NCBI GenBank assembly: GCA_903925015.1
Contig: CAIYDY010000119.1
Coordinates: 1 to 64,000, forward strand
Direction: 5' to 3'
DNA from: an uncultured Acidobacteriia bacterium
GTDB taxonomy: Bacteria; Acidobacteriota; Terriglobia; Bryobacterales; Bryobacteraceae
DNA: 64,000 nucleotides
The notes under the pieces were generated by a model, which searched no databases, was not told the origin of the DNA, and saw only the letters and a list, made by a program, of their open reading frames with translations. How positions within the stretch are numbered: position 1 is the stretch's first letter; the number at the start of each line of letters is the position of its first letter. The position numbers were made by a program, and so were the translations under genes. Positions 24,289 to 34,500 of the stretch are shown here, piece by piece.

Positions 24289-27006
24289 TTAGCGCGCGGG
24301 GTTCTTCGGCAGGCTGAGCAGGTTGGCGAAAATCCGGTACGCCCCCGGCACGCCCTCGGGAAGCTGGCGGTAGAAGGCGTAGGCGTTGTAAATGTAGACG
24401 CCCTTGCCGTATTTGGCGTAGAGGAGGCCGCCTTTTTGGGGGGGCTGGTCGGCGTCGTGGGTTTCGAGAAGTGCCTGATAGCGGGGGTCCCAGGTTTGCA
24501 TCCATTTGGAGCCGCGCTCCTCCACCCAGCCCTCGAAGTCCTTACCTGTGATTTTGTTGGGCCACTGGAAAAGCGGGTTGTCGGGTGCCAGGATCGAGAT
24601 TTTGGAAGCCTCGTCGGTGACCTCTTCAGGGTTGTTCCCCATGTCGTAGGGGTATGGGCCGAAGTTGTGGTCGAATTCCGGGGTGTTGTACTGGACCACC
24701 AGCACGCCGCCGCTCTTCACGTAGTCAAGAAGCCGGGCATTGTGGGTTCTCAGCTCTTCGCGGGCGGCATAGGCGCGGACGCCGAGCACGATTGCATCGA
24801 ATTTTGCCAGATCGGCTGAGGCGATGTCGGATGGACCGAGCAGGGTGGGCTTGATCCCGAGGTGCTCCATGGAGGCAGGTACGTTGTCGCCGGTGCCCAT
24901 GATGTAGCCGATGCGGAGGCCGGGGGCGGTTTTGACATCCACGCCGGAGACCTTGTATTCGGATGGCGCGTAGAGGAAGTAGGGGCGGAGGCCGGGGTAG
25001 CCGGTAATTTCGAAGCCTTCGGTGTATTTTTTGCCGCCAGACTCTGCGACGGCTTGGATTTTGTATAGCTTCTCGCCGAGGGCGGCGGGGGTAACCCTGA
25101 AGGTGGCGGCGACTTCCTGTCCATCGTTGTTGCTGGAAAAGGGGACGGACGCTGGTTTCGAGGTCCAGCCTGGAGGCAGTTCGAGGCGCAGGGTACCGTT
25201 GACGGGACCTTGAACGTTGCTGCGAACAACTGCCACGACCTCGAACGTCTTCGAGCCGAGCGGTACGATTCCCATCCGGGGCTGGATCGCCACACTCAGG
25301 GCCGGGGCTACGACGAGGGGTTCCTTGACGGTACCGGGACCTGTGACCCGCTTCATTGTTTGCACAACCTGGCCGATCCGAATCGGCGCTGCTTGGAACG
25401 TGAAATCGGCCCACGCGGCGAGTGGGTAGGGGGCGAGGGGGTGCCCGGCGAAACTTGGGTCGGGGATGTCGTAATACGACTGCTCTATGTCCGGCCGGGT
25501 GAAATAAGGGCGGGTGGGAGCAGCCGCGTCGGGAACGGTGACTTCAACCCGATGGTCGAGGGCTTTGCCGGGTGGCAGGGGCGCCGTGGCGGTCGGTTGG
25601 ACGGGGTTGATCGTCCACGCAGGGTTCCGACTGGCGGGTTCGACCGTTGACGAGACTAAAGTTACCTGTGAGGCTCCCTGGTTTGCGACGTGGACCTTGA
25701 CGGTAAATCGCTGGCCGGGAATTGCGGCGCGGAAGGTTTCGGGGTCGGGGGCAAAGGGGGATGGGGACTCGACGGCGGCGGCAACACTGGCTGAAATCGA
25801 CAGGCCCAGGGCCTCGGCCAAGGCATTGTTGAACTGGACACGCTTGATTTCCAATTCGTGGCGAATGTTGAATTTCGACGCCGCGTCCAAAGCGCTGGAT
25901 TCCACCGCTTGCATGAGCGCGATGGTCCGGTTCATGCCTGTGGCGAGGTCCGGTGCTGTGGCTTCGGGATTGGTCGCGGAGAATTTGGCCGTGGCGCTTT
26001 CGACGGCAGAATTGATCTCCCTAAGTCCGGCGACAAGAAACGCGGGGCTGGGCGGACTTGCCGAAGTGGCGATTCCGGCTAGGGAGATGTCCAAACCATC
26101 GAAAAAGCGCGCGTCCATGCCGGGGCCGTCAGGGACAAAGCGGTGATATGCGCTGGTTGCCGGTCCTGGAGCGGGGATGGAGGTGCCGCCGTTCTGCGAT
26201 TTCTGGAATCCCAAGCCTTCGCGCGCCAGTTGCTGGTAGGAAACGCCGAGCAAGGGGTCGTAGGTGCCGGTTGGGATTTCCAGGTTTGCCGGAAAAGCCC
26301 CGGCGGCGGAACGGCGGTTGGGCACGCGGGCGTAGACCTTCAGCGGAGACCAAGGTTTCAGACCGGCTTGGATCTGGTCGGGAAAAACGGTGGGGTCGCC
26401 AGCGGCCCGGATCACTTCCTGGGCCATGGCTCCGGCGGTTTGGTGGTTTCCGTGGCCGTCGGAATCGCCTCCGACGAACACCGATGTGATCACCAGGGGA
26501 CGGACTTGGCGCACCGTGCGGACAACGTCGTAGAGGACGCGGTCGTGGGTCCATTTGCCGATGGATTCGGCCTTGGTTTTGGAGAAGCCGTAGTCGATGA
26601 CGCTGGTCCAGTACTGTTCCACGCCGTAGTAGCGTCCGGCGGCGAGGAGTTCCATTGTGCGGACTAGGCCGAGGGCGTCGAAATAGTCGCGGGACATGAC
26701 GTTGGCCCCTCCCTCACCGCGGTTGAGCGTGAGGAGGGAGACCCGGGTGCCTTGATGGCGGGATTCGTAGGCGAGTGTTCCTCCATCCTCGTCGTCGGGA
26801 TGGGCGGTAATCATCATGAGGCTTGCACGGGTGTGGAGCTTGCGGAGGCTCTGCCAGAGGGCCGCGGAACCGCGGTTTGCGGGGATCTCCTGATCGTTCA
26901 GGCCCGGTTCGAGGGTTGTGGTGTAGGGGAGTTGGGCGTGGGCGTGGGTGGTGGAAAGGAGGACCGCGAACAACGGGAGGCAAACCGCGTGCCTGATGGC
27001 ACGCAA
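24289..27006 (-). CDS. Large exported PIG-L family deacetylase with C-terminal glutamine-amidotransferase-like domain
   Basis: A protein of about 905 residues. A signal peptide (ending AHAQ) is followed by a PIG-L deacetylase domain starting MMITAHPDDEDGGTL, with the metal-binding AHPDDE, TLNRGEGG, and GGDSDGHGNHQTAG supplying the third ligand. The middle (about 420-680) is beta-rich, with NEW3-like segments (KVHVANQGASQVTL, FEVVAVVRSN). The last 200 residues (LRIGYIMGTGDNVP, FDAIVLGVRAYA, GGVLVVQYNTP) resemble a class I glutamine-amidotransferase fold without a clear Cys nucleophile. The start is uncertain: TTG 27006 gives a normal signal peptide, while TTG 27072 would translate a palindromic repeat into the N-terminus. 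Substrate is probably an acetylated amino sugar. Confidence 0.8.
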   Translation of the reverse strand: MRAIRHAVCLPLFAVLLSTTHAHAQLPYTTTLEPGLNDQEIPANRGSAALWQSLRKLHTRASLMMITAHPDDEDGGTLAYESRHQGTRVSLLTLNRGEGGANVMSRDYFDALGLVRTMELLAAGRYYGVEQYWTSVIDYGFSKTKAESIGKWTHDRVLYDVVRTVRQVRPLVITSVFVGGDSDGHGNHQTAGAMAQEVIRAAGDPTVFPDQIQAGLKPWSPLKVYARVPNRRSAAGAFPANLEIPTGTYDPLLGVSYQQLAREGLGFQKSQNGGTSIPAPGPATSAYHRFVPDGPGMDARFFDGLDISLAGIATSASPPSPAFLVAGLREINSAVESATAKFSATNPEATAPDLATGMNRTIALMQAVESSALDAASKFNIRHELEIKRVQFNNALAEALGLSISASVAAAVESPSPFAPDPETFRAAIPGQRFTVKVHVANQGASQVTLVSSTVEPASRNPAWTINPVQPTATAPLPPGKALDHRVEVTVPDAAAPTRPYFTRPDIEQSYYDIPDPSFAGHPLAPYPLAAWADFTFQAAPIRIGQVVQTMKRVTGPGTVKEPLVVAPALSVAIQPRMGIVPLGSKTFEVVAVVRSNVQGPVNGTLRLELPPGWTSKPASVPFSSNNDGQEVAATFRVTPAALGEKLYKIQAVAESGGKKYTEGFEITGYPGLRPYFLYAPSEYKVSGVDVKTAPGLRIGYIMGTGDNVPASMEHLGIKPTLLGPSDIASADLAKFDAIVLGVRAYAAREELRTHNARLLDYVKSGGVLVVQYNTPEFDHNFGPYPYDMGNNPEEVTDEASKISILAPDNPLFQWPNKITGKDFEGWVEERGSKWMQTWDPRYQALLETHDADQPPQKGGLLYAKYGKGVYIYNAYAFYRQLPEGVPGAYRIFANLLSLPKNPAR

Positions 27007-27050
27007 ACCGGCTCGAAAGCCGGTTGCAGCCTGGAAAGGCTGCCCCACAA
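27006..27050. repeat. Bipartite hairpin repeat, copy B
   Basis: Hairpin 1 pairs 27006-27013 with 27018-27025 (8 bp, perfect, loop CGAA). Hairpin 2 directly follows, pairing 27026-27032 with 27037-27043 (7 bp, perfect, loop GGAA), and CCCACAA comes after. The layout matches copy A at 13325-13366, but the stem sequences differ, so structure rather than sequence is kept. It lies between thiG and the PIG-L gene on the same strand and would be transcribed with them. Confidence 0.65.
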
Positions 27051-27074
27051 GGTTTGAGGTCCTCCGAGGCAAGG

Positions 27075-27848
27075 CTAGCTCCCGATCACACCGGTCAACG
27101 GGCTGCTGGCGCTGGCGTAGAGCCGTTTTTCCATGCGCCCGGATTCGAAGGCGAGCCGTCCGGCCTCCACGGCCAACTTCATGGCGAGGGCCATTTTTTC
27201 GGAATCGCCCGCAGCGGAGATTGCGGTGTTCATCAGGATGCCGTCGGCACCCAACTCCATGGCAATGGCGGCGTCGGACGCGGTGCCGACGCCCGCGTCC
27301 ACGATCATCGGGACTTCGGTGATCATTTCGCGCATGATCCGGAGGTTGGTCAAATTCTGGATTCCGAGACCCGAGCCGATGGGTGACGCCAGGGGCATCA
27401 CTGCTGCAGCACCGGCGTCGATCAGGCGGCGGGCGTTCACGATGTCGTCGGTGGTGTAGGGGAGGACGACGAAGCCCTCCTTCGCCAGGACGCGGGTTGC
27501 TTCGAGGAGTCCGGCGTTGTCGGGGAACAGGGTTTTCTCATCGCCGATCACTTCGAGCTTTACCCAGTTGGAAAGACCGACTTCGCGGCCGAGGCGGGCG
27601 GTGCGGATGGCATCGTCGGCGGTGTAGCAACCGGCGGTGTTGGGAAGGATGAAGAGCTTCGACCGGTCGATGTAGTCGATGAGGGATTCCTTGGTGCGGT
27701 CGGTGAGATTGACGCGGCGCACGGCGAGGGTGACGACCTCGGCACCGCTTGCGGCGTGGCAGCGCGCCATTTCCGGGAAGCTCCGGTACTTGCCTGTGCC
27801 AATGAGAAGCCGCGACTGGAAAGTGCGGCCCGCGATAACTAGGGGCAT
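27075..27848 (-). CDS. thiG: Thiazole synthase ThiG
   Basis: A 257-residue TIM-barrel enzyme that condenses deoxyxylulose phosphate, dehydroglycine and ThiS-thiocarboxylate into the thiazole part of thiamine. Motifs: [25 protein letters not shown] (catalytic Lys region follows in the barrel), [35 protein letters not shown] and [16 protein letters not shown]. Length is normal. ATG 27848 starts at the conserved MPLVIAGR. No thiS, thiF, thiH or other thi gene is adjacent, and the 54-base gap upstream is too short for a TPP riboswitch. Confidence 0.95.
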   Translation of the reverse strand: MPLVIAGRTFQSRLLIGTGKYRSFPEMARCHAASGAEVVTLAVRRVNLTDRTKESLIDYIDRSKLFILPNTAGCYTADDAIRTARLGREVGLSNWVKLEVIGDEKTLFPDNAGLLEATRVLAKEGFVVLPYTTDDIVNARRLIDAGAAAVMPLASPIGSGLGIQNLTNLRIMREMITEVPMIVDAGVGTASDAAIAMELGADGILMNTAISAAGDSEKMALAMKLAVEAGRLAFESGRMEKRLYASASSPLTGVIGS

Positions 27849-27902
27849 GCCTCTAGCGTATAGGATGGGCGAAATCGGGGTCGAAACTTTCGTTGCGCGA
27901 GT

Positions 27903-28547
27903 GTGTTCGAATTGATTGACGGGCGCATGATCGCATTTGCCGGGGTTGGAAGCGCGGGGATTGGTGGCGAGGCGGACTTGGACGCCTCGTTGATGCTGCG
28001 CGTCCGGGATGGCGATGAGGAGTGTTTCCGCTTGCTGTTGAACAAGCACCGGATTCCCGTGGTGAATTTCCTGTACCGGATGGTGCAGGATCGGGCGGTG
28101 GCCGAGGAGTTGGGGCAGGAGGTGTTCCTGCGGATCTATCGGTCGCGCGGCAGTTACGAGGTGTCGGCCAAGTTCACAACTTGGATGTTCCGGATTGCGA
28201 CACATGTCGCATTGAACAATCTTAGGGACAACCGGCCGGAACGGGCTGGCCGTAGGGTGGACGAGGATGCCGAGGGTCGGGCGAGGGAGTTGCCGGACCG
28301 GGTTCCGAGCACCGAGCAGCGCATGATCGAGCGAGCCCGGCTGCAGCAAGTTCGGGATGCCATAGGCCGGTTACCGGAGAAGCAGCGGGCGGCAGTGCTG
28401 ATGCACAAGTACGAAGAGATGGAGTATTCGCAAATCGCGGGGGTCTTGGAGTGTTCGGAATCGGCTGTGAAGAGCATGCTGTTCCGGGCGTATGAGACTC
28501 TGCGTGCGCGGCTTTCGCATATGGCGATGGCAGGAGGTGCCCGGTGA
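27903..28547 (+). CDS. ECF sigma factor
   Basis: A 214-residue sigma-70 family factor. Region 2 has [26 protein letters not shown] and [19 protein letters not shown]. Region 4 has [41 protein letters not shown] 27903 opens the frame; ATG 27927 is an alternative. Neither has a clear Shine-Dalgarno sequence. Its TGA overlaps the GTG of the anti-sigma gene in GTGA, and that gene in turn overlaps a DUF3106 gene, so it heads a three-gene coupled operon. It is divergent from thiG. Confidence 0.92.
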   Translation: MFELIDGRMIAFAGVGSAGIGGEADLDASLMLRVRDGDEECFRLLLNKHRIPVVNFLYRMVQDRAVAEELGQEVFLRIYRSRGSYEVSAKFTTWMFRIATHVALNNLRDNRPERAGRRVDEDAEGRARELPDRVPSTEQRMIERARLQQVRDAIGRLPEKQRAAVLMHKYEEMEYSQIAGVLECSESAVKSMLFRAYETLRARLSHMAMAGGAR

Positions 28548-29029
28548 AACGAGATTCGGACGAACGAGGGTGCGGGTTTTTGGACAACCAGACCTTGCTG
28601 GATTACGCGGCTGGGAATTTGGAGGCGCGACGGGCCGACTTGGTCAGGGAACACTCGCGAACGTGCAGTTCCTGTGAAGCGCTGATGGTGGAGCAGGCCG
28701 CGATGTGGGTGGAATTGGACTGCTGGGTGCCGGAACCGGTTTCCGATGGATTCAACCGTGCGCTGTGGCAAAGAATTACGGATTCGGAGACGGCTCCCTG
28801 GTATCGCCGACTCCTGGAGTCGATGCGTTCCGGTGGCTGGAGGCCAGCGGTGTCCCTGGCCGCAGGCGTGGCATTTGTGGCGGTTGGTTTCGTATTCGAC
28901 CATTCGGTGGAACGAACAGCCAGCCCTGTTGCCAGTGCCGTGGCGTCTGGGTGGGGAATGACCGCGGTTGAGGCCGACCAAGTGGAGAGCAGTCTCGAAG
29001 ACATCCAACTTTTGCGGTTGATCGAATGA
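28544..29029 (+). CDS. Zinc-finger anti-sigma factor
   Basis: A 161-residue protein with an N-terminal ZAS-like motif (VREHSRTCSSCEALM: H..CxxC) at about 35-48. One TM helix (about 103-123, AVSLAAGVAFVAVGFVF) is followed by a short extracytoplasmic tail. It is expected to hold the sigma factor encoded immediately upstream inactive at the membrane. Start GTG 28544 lies within the last codons of the sigma gene; its stop overlaps the next start (ATGA). Confidence 0.8.
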   Translation: MKRDSDERGCGFLDNQTLLDYAAGNLEARRADLVREHSRTCSSCEALMVEQAAMWVELDCWVPEPVSDGFNRALWQRITDSETAPWYRRLLESMRSGGWRPAVSLAAGVAFVAVGFVFDHSVERTASPVASAVASGWGMTAVEADQVESSLEDIQLLRLIE

Positions 29030-29568
29030 CCAAGCGACTGCTGGCTACTGGAATGTTGTGCGGACTCTGGCTGCAGGCCGCCGGACAAACGGCCGACAAG
29101 CCTGCGAGGAAAGCTGCTTCGGCCAAACCGCCGGCGTCCGGACGGAACCCGCGTCCGGCGAACGCGCCCCAAACACTGGACAAGCTTTACCGATTGTCTC
29201 CCGGGGAGCGGCAGCGGGCGCTTGCAAAGCTGCCTCCACAGCGAAAACAGAACATCGAGAAGAGGTTGCAGGATTTCGACAAGATGCCTGCAGCTCAGCA
29301 GGACCGTGTGCGGGAACGATTGGAGAAGTTGAACGCCCTGCCGCAGGAGCGGAGGGTGGAAGTACGCCGGTCGATCCAGGAGTTTTCCAAGTTTCCGCAG
29401 GAGCGCAAGATGGCGCTGAACCGCGAGGTGAGGAAGCTTGCGGCGATGGATGCAGTAGATCGGGAACAGTATTTGGCGTCCTCCGGGTTCCGGGACAAGC
29501 ACTCCGAAGGCGACCGGCGGCTTATTGGCGATCTGTTTGAAGTGGCTCCGTCGGTGGCCCGCCAGTAG
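29026..29568 (+). CDS. DUF3106 domain secreted protein
   Basis: A 180-residue protein with a signal peptide (about 1-21) and a basic Lys/Pro/Ala-rich linker. A helical DUF3106-type region follows, built from short repeats: LSPGERQRALAKLPPQRKQNIEKRL, MPAAQQDRVRERLEKLNALPQERR and FPQERKMALNREVRKL. It resembles extracytoplasmic heavy-metal or stress-sensor partners of anti-sigma factors (as in CnrX/CpxP-like helical proteins). That comparison is my inference. Its coupling to the sigma/anti-sigma pair suggests it senses or responds to the same stress. After it, 129 bases hold no gene. Confidence 0.7.
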   Translation: MTKRLLATGMLCGLWLQAAGQTADKPARKAASAKPPASGRNPRPANAPQTLDKLYRLSPGERQRALAKLPPQRKQNIEKRLQDFDKMPAAQQDRVRERLEKLNALPQERRVEVRRSIQEFSKFPQERKMALNREVRKLAAMDAVDREQYLASSGFRDKHSEGDRRLIGDLFEVAPSVARQ

Positions 29569-29697
29569 GGCCCTTGCCATCTAGGCACGGAGGGGTGGAA
29601 CATGCCGGCGGAACAGCGGCGGTGGGACAAGCTTCACTGGATAGTGGAAGTTTCGAACAACGTGTTGGGCTAGTCAAAAATTCGCGCTTGCCCCACA

Positions 29698-30087
29698 ATG
29701 GAAACTATGGACGGTGTTCGCATCGACAAGTGGCTGTGGGCGGCGCGATTTTTCAAGACCCGCTCGATTTCGCAAAAAGCATGCGAGCTGGGGCGGATCC
29801 AGGTGAACGGCGTGGAGGCCAAGCCTTCGCGGGATGTCAAACTCGGCGACACCCTTCGCATCCGGAATGAAGGCGGGGAATTTGTGGTGGAGGTCCTGAT
29901 TGTCAGCGACATGCGTGGGCAGGCTGCCATCGCGCAGGCCATGTACCGCGAAACCGACGCCAGCCGGGACGCCCGCGCGCGGCTGGTTGAAGAGAAGAAA
30001 CTGATGCCGCAATTCGATTCCTATCGGGATGGAAAACCTTCCAAACGCGACCGGCGGGACATTGGCAAACTGCGTGGCCGGTACTAG
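29698..30087 (+). CDS. hslR: S4-domain RNA-binding protein, Hsp15/RqcP type
   Basis: A 129-residue basic protein. The S4 domain (about 8-70) has VRIDKWLWAARFFKTRS, ACELGRIQVNGVEAKPS and KLGDTLRI. The C-terminal tail is rich in Lys/Arg (KPSKRDRRDIGKLRGR). The Hsp15/RqcP family binds stalled 50S subunits carrying peptidyl-tRNA and recycles them. Length and domain order match. It lies upstream of metK on the same strand, separated by 108 bases containing a promoter-like sequence. Confidence 0.85.
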   Translation: METMDGVRIDKWLWAARFFKTRSISQKACELGRIQVNGVEAKPSRDVKLGDTLRIRNEGGEFVVEVLIVSDMRGQAAIAQAMYRETDASRDARARLVEEKKLMPQFDSYRDGKPSKRDRRDIGKLRGRY

Positions 30088-30102
30088 TGGAAGGTCCCGG
30101 TT

Positions 30103-30132
30103 TTGACGCCATACATATGAATCCGGTAAACT
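30103..30132 (+). promoter_or_regulatory. Possible sigma-70-type promoter of metK
   Basis: TTGACG (30103-30108) and TAAACT (30127-30132) are 18 bases apart. They match the -35 consensus at five of six and the -10 at four of six positions. They lie about 63 bases before ATG 30196. The leader between them and metK shows no recognisable SAM riboswitch. Confidence 0.35.
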
Positions 30133-30195
30133 GAAAGTTTGCTTTGACCAGCGGTTCCCGCCTCAATCAAACAGCCCACTGAAAACGGAGAGTGC

Positions 30196-31347
30196 ATGGC
30201 AGAAGTCCAAAAGTTCCTATTCACGTCCGAGTCCGTCACCGAAGGCCACCCCGACAAGGTAGCCGACAATATTTCGGATGCGGTCCTCGACGCGGTTCTC
30301 GCCCAAGATCCAACCGGGCGCGTAGCGTGCGAAGTCCTCGTGACCACAGGTATTTGCATTGTGGCGGGTGAAATCACCTTCCGCGGTACCATTGATGTCC
30401 CCACGATCGCCCGCAAGACCATCGCCGAGATCGGTTACACCGACGCGGCCTTCGGTTTTGATGCAGCAACCTGCGGCGTCCTCAACGTGATCCAGACCCA
30501 GTCGCCCGACATCGCGATGGGCGTGGACACGGGCGGAGCCGGCGACCAAGGCCTGATGTTCGGCTACGCCTGCGACGAAACCGAAGAACTGATGCCGCTG
30601 CCGATCCAGCTGGCGCACCAGTTGACGCGGCAGCTTTCGGAAGTCCGCAACTTCGGTACCCTGAAGTGGCTGCGGCCCGACGGCAAGAGCCAAGTCTCGG
30701 TAGAATATGTGGACGGCAAGCCCACCCGCATCGATGCAATCGTGATCTCGACCCAGCACGGTGACGACGTTTCCACGGAAGACCTCCGCGAAGCCGTCCG
30801 CAAGCACATCATCGACCCGGTTGTTCCGCAGGCGATGGTGGACGAGAACACCAAGTACCACATCAACCCGACCGGTCGCTTCGTCATCGGCGGACCGAAC
30901 GGCGACACCGGCTTGACCGGTCGCAAGATCATCGTGGACAGCTACGGTGGCATGGGCCGTCACGGCGGTGGCGCGTTTTCGGGCAAGGACCCGACGAAGG
31001 TCGACCGCTCGGCTTGCTACATGGCCCGCTACATCGCGAAGAACGTGGTGGCGGCTGGCTTGGCAACCAAGGCGGAAGTGCAGTTGGCGTACGCGATCGG
31101 CGTTGCGGACCCGGTATCGGTGAACGTGAACACGTTCGGCACCGGCACCATCTCAGAAAACGAGATCACGGACTTGATCCGCGCGAACTTCCCGCTGACC
31201 CCGAAGGGAATCATCGAGCACCTGCAATTGCGCCGTCCGATCTACAAGAAGACTGCCGCGTTCGGCCACTTCGGCCGTAGCGAGGACACCTTCACGTGGG
31301 AGAAGACGGACAAGGCGGAAGCCCTCAAGGCCGCCGCAGCCAAGTAG
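30196..31347 (+). CDS. metK: S-adenosylmethionine synthetase
   Basis: A 383-residue enzyme making S-adenosylmethionine from methionine and ATP. Signatures in order: [94 protein letters not shown] and [13 protein letters not shown]. The start has a GGAG ribosome binding site 7-10 bases upstream (AACGGAGAGTGC). It is monocistronic, followed by a strong terminator. Length is normal for the family. Confidence 0.97.
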   Translation: MAEVQKFLFTSESVTEGHPDKVADNISDAVLDAVLAQDPTGRVACEVLVTTGICIVAGEITFRGTIDVPTIARKTIAEIGYTDAAFGFDAATCGVLNVIQTQSPDIAMGVDTGGAGDQGLMFGYACDETEELMPLPIQLAHQLTRQLSEVRNFGTLKWLRPDGKSQVSVEYVDGKPTRIDAIVISTQHGDDVSTEDLREAVRKHIIDPVVPQAMVDENTKYHINPTGRFVIGGPNGDTGLTGRKIIVDSYGGMGRHGGGAFSGKDPTKVDRSACYMARYIAKNVVAAGLATKAEVQLAYAIGVADPVSVNVNTFGTGTISENEITDLIRANFPLTPKGIIEHLQLRRPIYKKTAAFGHFGRSEDTFTWEKTDKAEALKAAAAK

Positions 31348-31368
31348 TTTTCGGTATTACGCATAATA

Positions 31369-31407
31369 GGGCCGGTTGTCATCTTCGGATGGCAACCGGC
31401 CCTTTTT
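31369..31407 (+). terminator. Rho-independent terminator of metK
   Basis: A 15-bp stem pairs 31369-31383 with 31388-31402 (one G-T pair) around a TTCG tetraloop, and is followed by TTTTT at 31403-31407. The C(UUCG)G loop is exceptionally stable. It ends the metK transcript 22 bases after the stop codon. Confidence 0.92.
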
Positions 31408-31572
31408 CTTTGCGAACTCCCTATAGGTCAACGTAGGTGCGGACCGGACCCCCTCTCGAAGTGTGCGCTTCCTCGCCGAGTGTATCCGCCCGATCCACCG
31501 AGCATCCCCTCTGACGCAACTGATTGCCCCCACTGGCATTCCATCCCGGAATGTTGGACAATTCATTTCAGG
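31408..31572. other. Leader of the Oar-like receptor gene
   Basis: This gap between the metK terminator and the receptor start carries no recognised gene. No convincing promoter is seen, although expression of the next gene must start here. The longer reading frame from 31480 gives no signal peptide until ATG 31573. Confidence 0.4.
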
Positions 31573-34500
31573 ATGACCCGTCGCACCCTGGTTCTCATGA
31601 TTGGACTGCAAGTCGCAGCCCTGACCGCCCCAGCCCAAAACATCACAGCCACGGTTGCGGGCAAGGTTTCAGACCAGAACGGGGCGGCCATCCCGGATGC
31701 GGTCGTCGCACTCGCGAATGTCGCCACCAATGTGACATTCCCTGCGCGCAGCAATGAGACCGGCCAATTCGTTTTTCCGTTGGTGAAACCCGGCAAGTAT
31801 CGTTTGACTGCCGAGAAGCAGGGCTTCCAGAAATATGCCACGGAGGCCTTCGATCTGGATGTGGACCAGACCCAGCGCGTCGACGTCACCCTGAAGGTGG
31901 GCGAAATCAGCGAGTCGGTGACTGTCTTCGACAAACCAGCGCTTGTGGAGAGCGAGACATCGTCGCTGGGACAGGTCATTTCCACCCGCGAGATCGAGGA
32001 TCTTCCCATGAACGGGCGCAATCCGATGGCGCTGGCCGAATTTACACCGGGATTCCAACCGCTGAACACGTTCGGCGATGGACTGCAAGCCACCCGTGCC
32101 GCCGCCCAGATGGTGGGGGCGGGGAATTTCACATCCAACGGTGGGGTGAGCGGAAACAACGAGAGTCTGTTGGACGGCGTGCCTATGACGGTTTGTTGCC
32201 AGGGGCAGGCAGTGCTGGTTCCGTCGGCCGATACCGTCAGCCAGGTCAAAGTAATTACCAATTCGTCCACCGCCGAATTCGGGCGGACCAGCGGCGGCGT
32301 GCTGAACATGCTAACCAAGTCCGGCACCAACAAGTTCCATGGCAGCGCCTATGAATTCTTCCGCAACGAACAGTTGGATGCCGCCAACTTCTTCACCAAC
32401 CGCAGCGCCAAGCCGCCGATTCCGGGCCGCAACGACTACCGCGGACCGCTCCGTTTCAATCAGTTCGGGTTTACGGCGGGCGGCCCCCTCGCGATTCCGC
32501 ATTTCTACGACGGCAAGAATCGGACCTTCTACTTTGTGGGATGGGAGGGCGCGCACACCCGGACCTCGAACTTCAACAGCACCGTGGTGCCACCCACGGC
32601 TTTGCGCGCCGGTGATTTCACGGAATCCCCGTTTGCGATCTACGATCCTGCAACGAGCCACGCCTCGGCTACCGGAGCCACAGTGCGCGACCCGTTTCCG
32701 GGCCAGAAAATCCCAGCCAACCGGATTTCGCCCATCTCGCAGAACTACCTGAAGCTGTTTGCCCCGCCCGATATTGCCGGGGTGATCCAGAACTACAGCT
32801 GGACCGCGTCCACGGCCACGGATGACAACCAGGGGAATGTCAAGGTTGACCACAATTTCAGCGAGGCCAGCCGGTTCTTCGCGCGCTTCAGCATCAGCGA
32901 CAACACAAACATCGTCCCGGACTGGCTGGACCCGTCGGGTCCGAGCGGTAACAAACAGTACGTGACGGCCAATACCTATGTGATGGACTATGTCCGTGTC
33001 CTGAGCCCGTCGAAAGTGCTGGATGTCCGCTACGCTTTCGCCAAGCAGCGGAACAAGAACTTCGGCAACGCGAACCTGTTTGACGCGGGATCGATGGGGT
33101 TCTCCAAGAATTTCCTATCCGAACAGCTGTTCACCGGACTGCCGGTGCTGACGGTTTCAGGCTACCGCACCATTGGGGCCAACGCCCGGCGCGACTGGGA
33201 CCACTACACGCATGCGTTGAACGCCAATCTCACGTGGATTGCGGGCAAGCACACGGTGAAAACCGGGTGGGACGGGCGCATGTTCATCGACAACACGGTG
33301 ACATTGGACAACGGTGCCGGGACATTCACTTTCGACGGCGGCTGGACCAAGGGGCCGTCGCCAAACGCCTCCATGCCCGCCGGATCGCAACCTTATTACT
33401 CCATGGCGACGTTCCTCCTCGGTACCATCGGCGGTGGAACTCTAGTTTACAAGGATTCCGTGGCGCGTTACCAGCTTTACAACGGCCTATTTGTCCAGGA
33501 CGACTGGAGAGTTTCCCCCAAGCTCACGGTCAACGCCGGATTGCGGTTGGAGATGGAAACAGGGTTCCGGGAACGGTACGACCGCCAGTCAAGTTTTGAT
33601 CCCAACGCGGTGAGCCCCTTGTCCGCGAAGGTGCAGGGGGCATTGGGGCGGCCCGTCACCGGGGCCGTCGTGTTCGCAGGGCAGAACGGAGCCCCGCGCA
33701 ACCTGTGGGCGACCACGCGGAATTTCGGTCCGAGGCTGGGATTCGCCTACTCACTCTCGCCCAAAACAGTTCTACGGACCGGCTTCGGCATGACGTTCTT
33801 CCCCACTACGCAACGGGCCTACATCCTAAGTTCCGGTACGGGATATTTCGTCACTAACACGGTAACCACGAACATCGACGGCATCAATCCGATTGCCTCG
33901 TTCGCCGATCCGTGGCCGTCGGCGTATCCGATTCTTCGCCCCACCGGAAATTCCCTGGGCGCTTCCACCGGCTTCGGCAGCAATCCCAACGGCGGAATTT
34001 TCAACGCCTCGAACTCCTACGTGGAGCAGTGGAATTTCGGCTTCCAGCACCAGTTTTCGGGGTCCCTGGTGGCGTCGCTCTCCTACGGGGGCGGACATGG
34101 CGTGAAGCTCCCGCTCCATTTCAATGCCAACGACATCAATCCGGTCAATTACGGTGCTGTGGGGAGCACGGCAGGGGTGACGGCCCTGCAGAAGTTGGTC
34201 CCGAATCCATTTTTCGGCCTGATCGATACCGGCAGCCTCCGGAATTCCACCGCCTCGGTCCAAGCCCTGAGCCTTTTGTTCCCGCAATACAGCAGCTTGC
34301 AAATGCAGTACATGCCGTGGGGGAATTCGAGCTACAACTCGATGCAGGCGAGCGTCTCGAAGTCCCTGCATTCCGGCTTATCCCTGAGGGCGGCGTTTAC
34401 GTGGGCGAAAAGCCTCGGGAACATCAACAATCTGACGACTGCGGACAGCGTGGGCGAGGGCAATGCGAACTACCAAAACGCGTGGGCGCGCGGAATTGAG

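Noticed and set aside
27849-27902. TPP riboswitch before thiG
   Set aside because: The gap is only 54 bases and shared with the divergent sigma gene; the CUGAGA-type core is absent.
28154-29008. Minus-strand frame of about 280 codons across the sigma and anti-sigma genes
   Set aside because: It is the shadow of two clearly real genes and has no recognisable motif.
30133-30195. SAM riboswitch before metK
   Set aside because: The leader is about 60 bases and shows no kink-turn, no long P1 stem and no SAM-II-like pairing I can draw.
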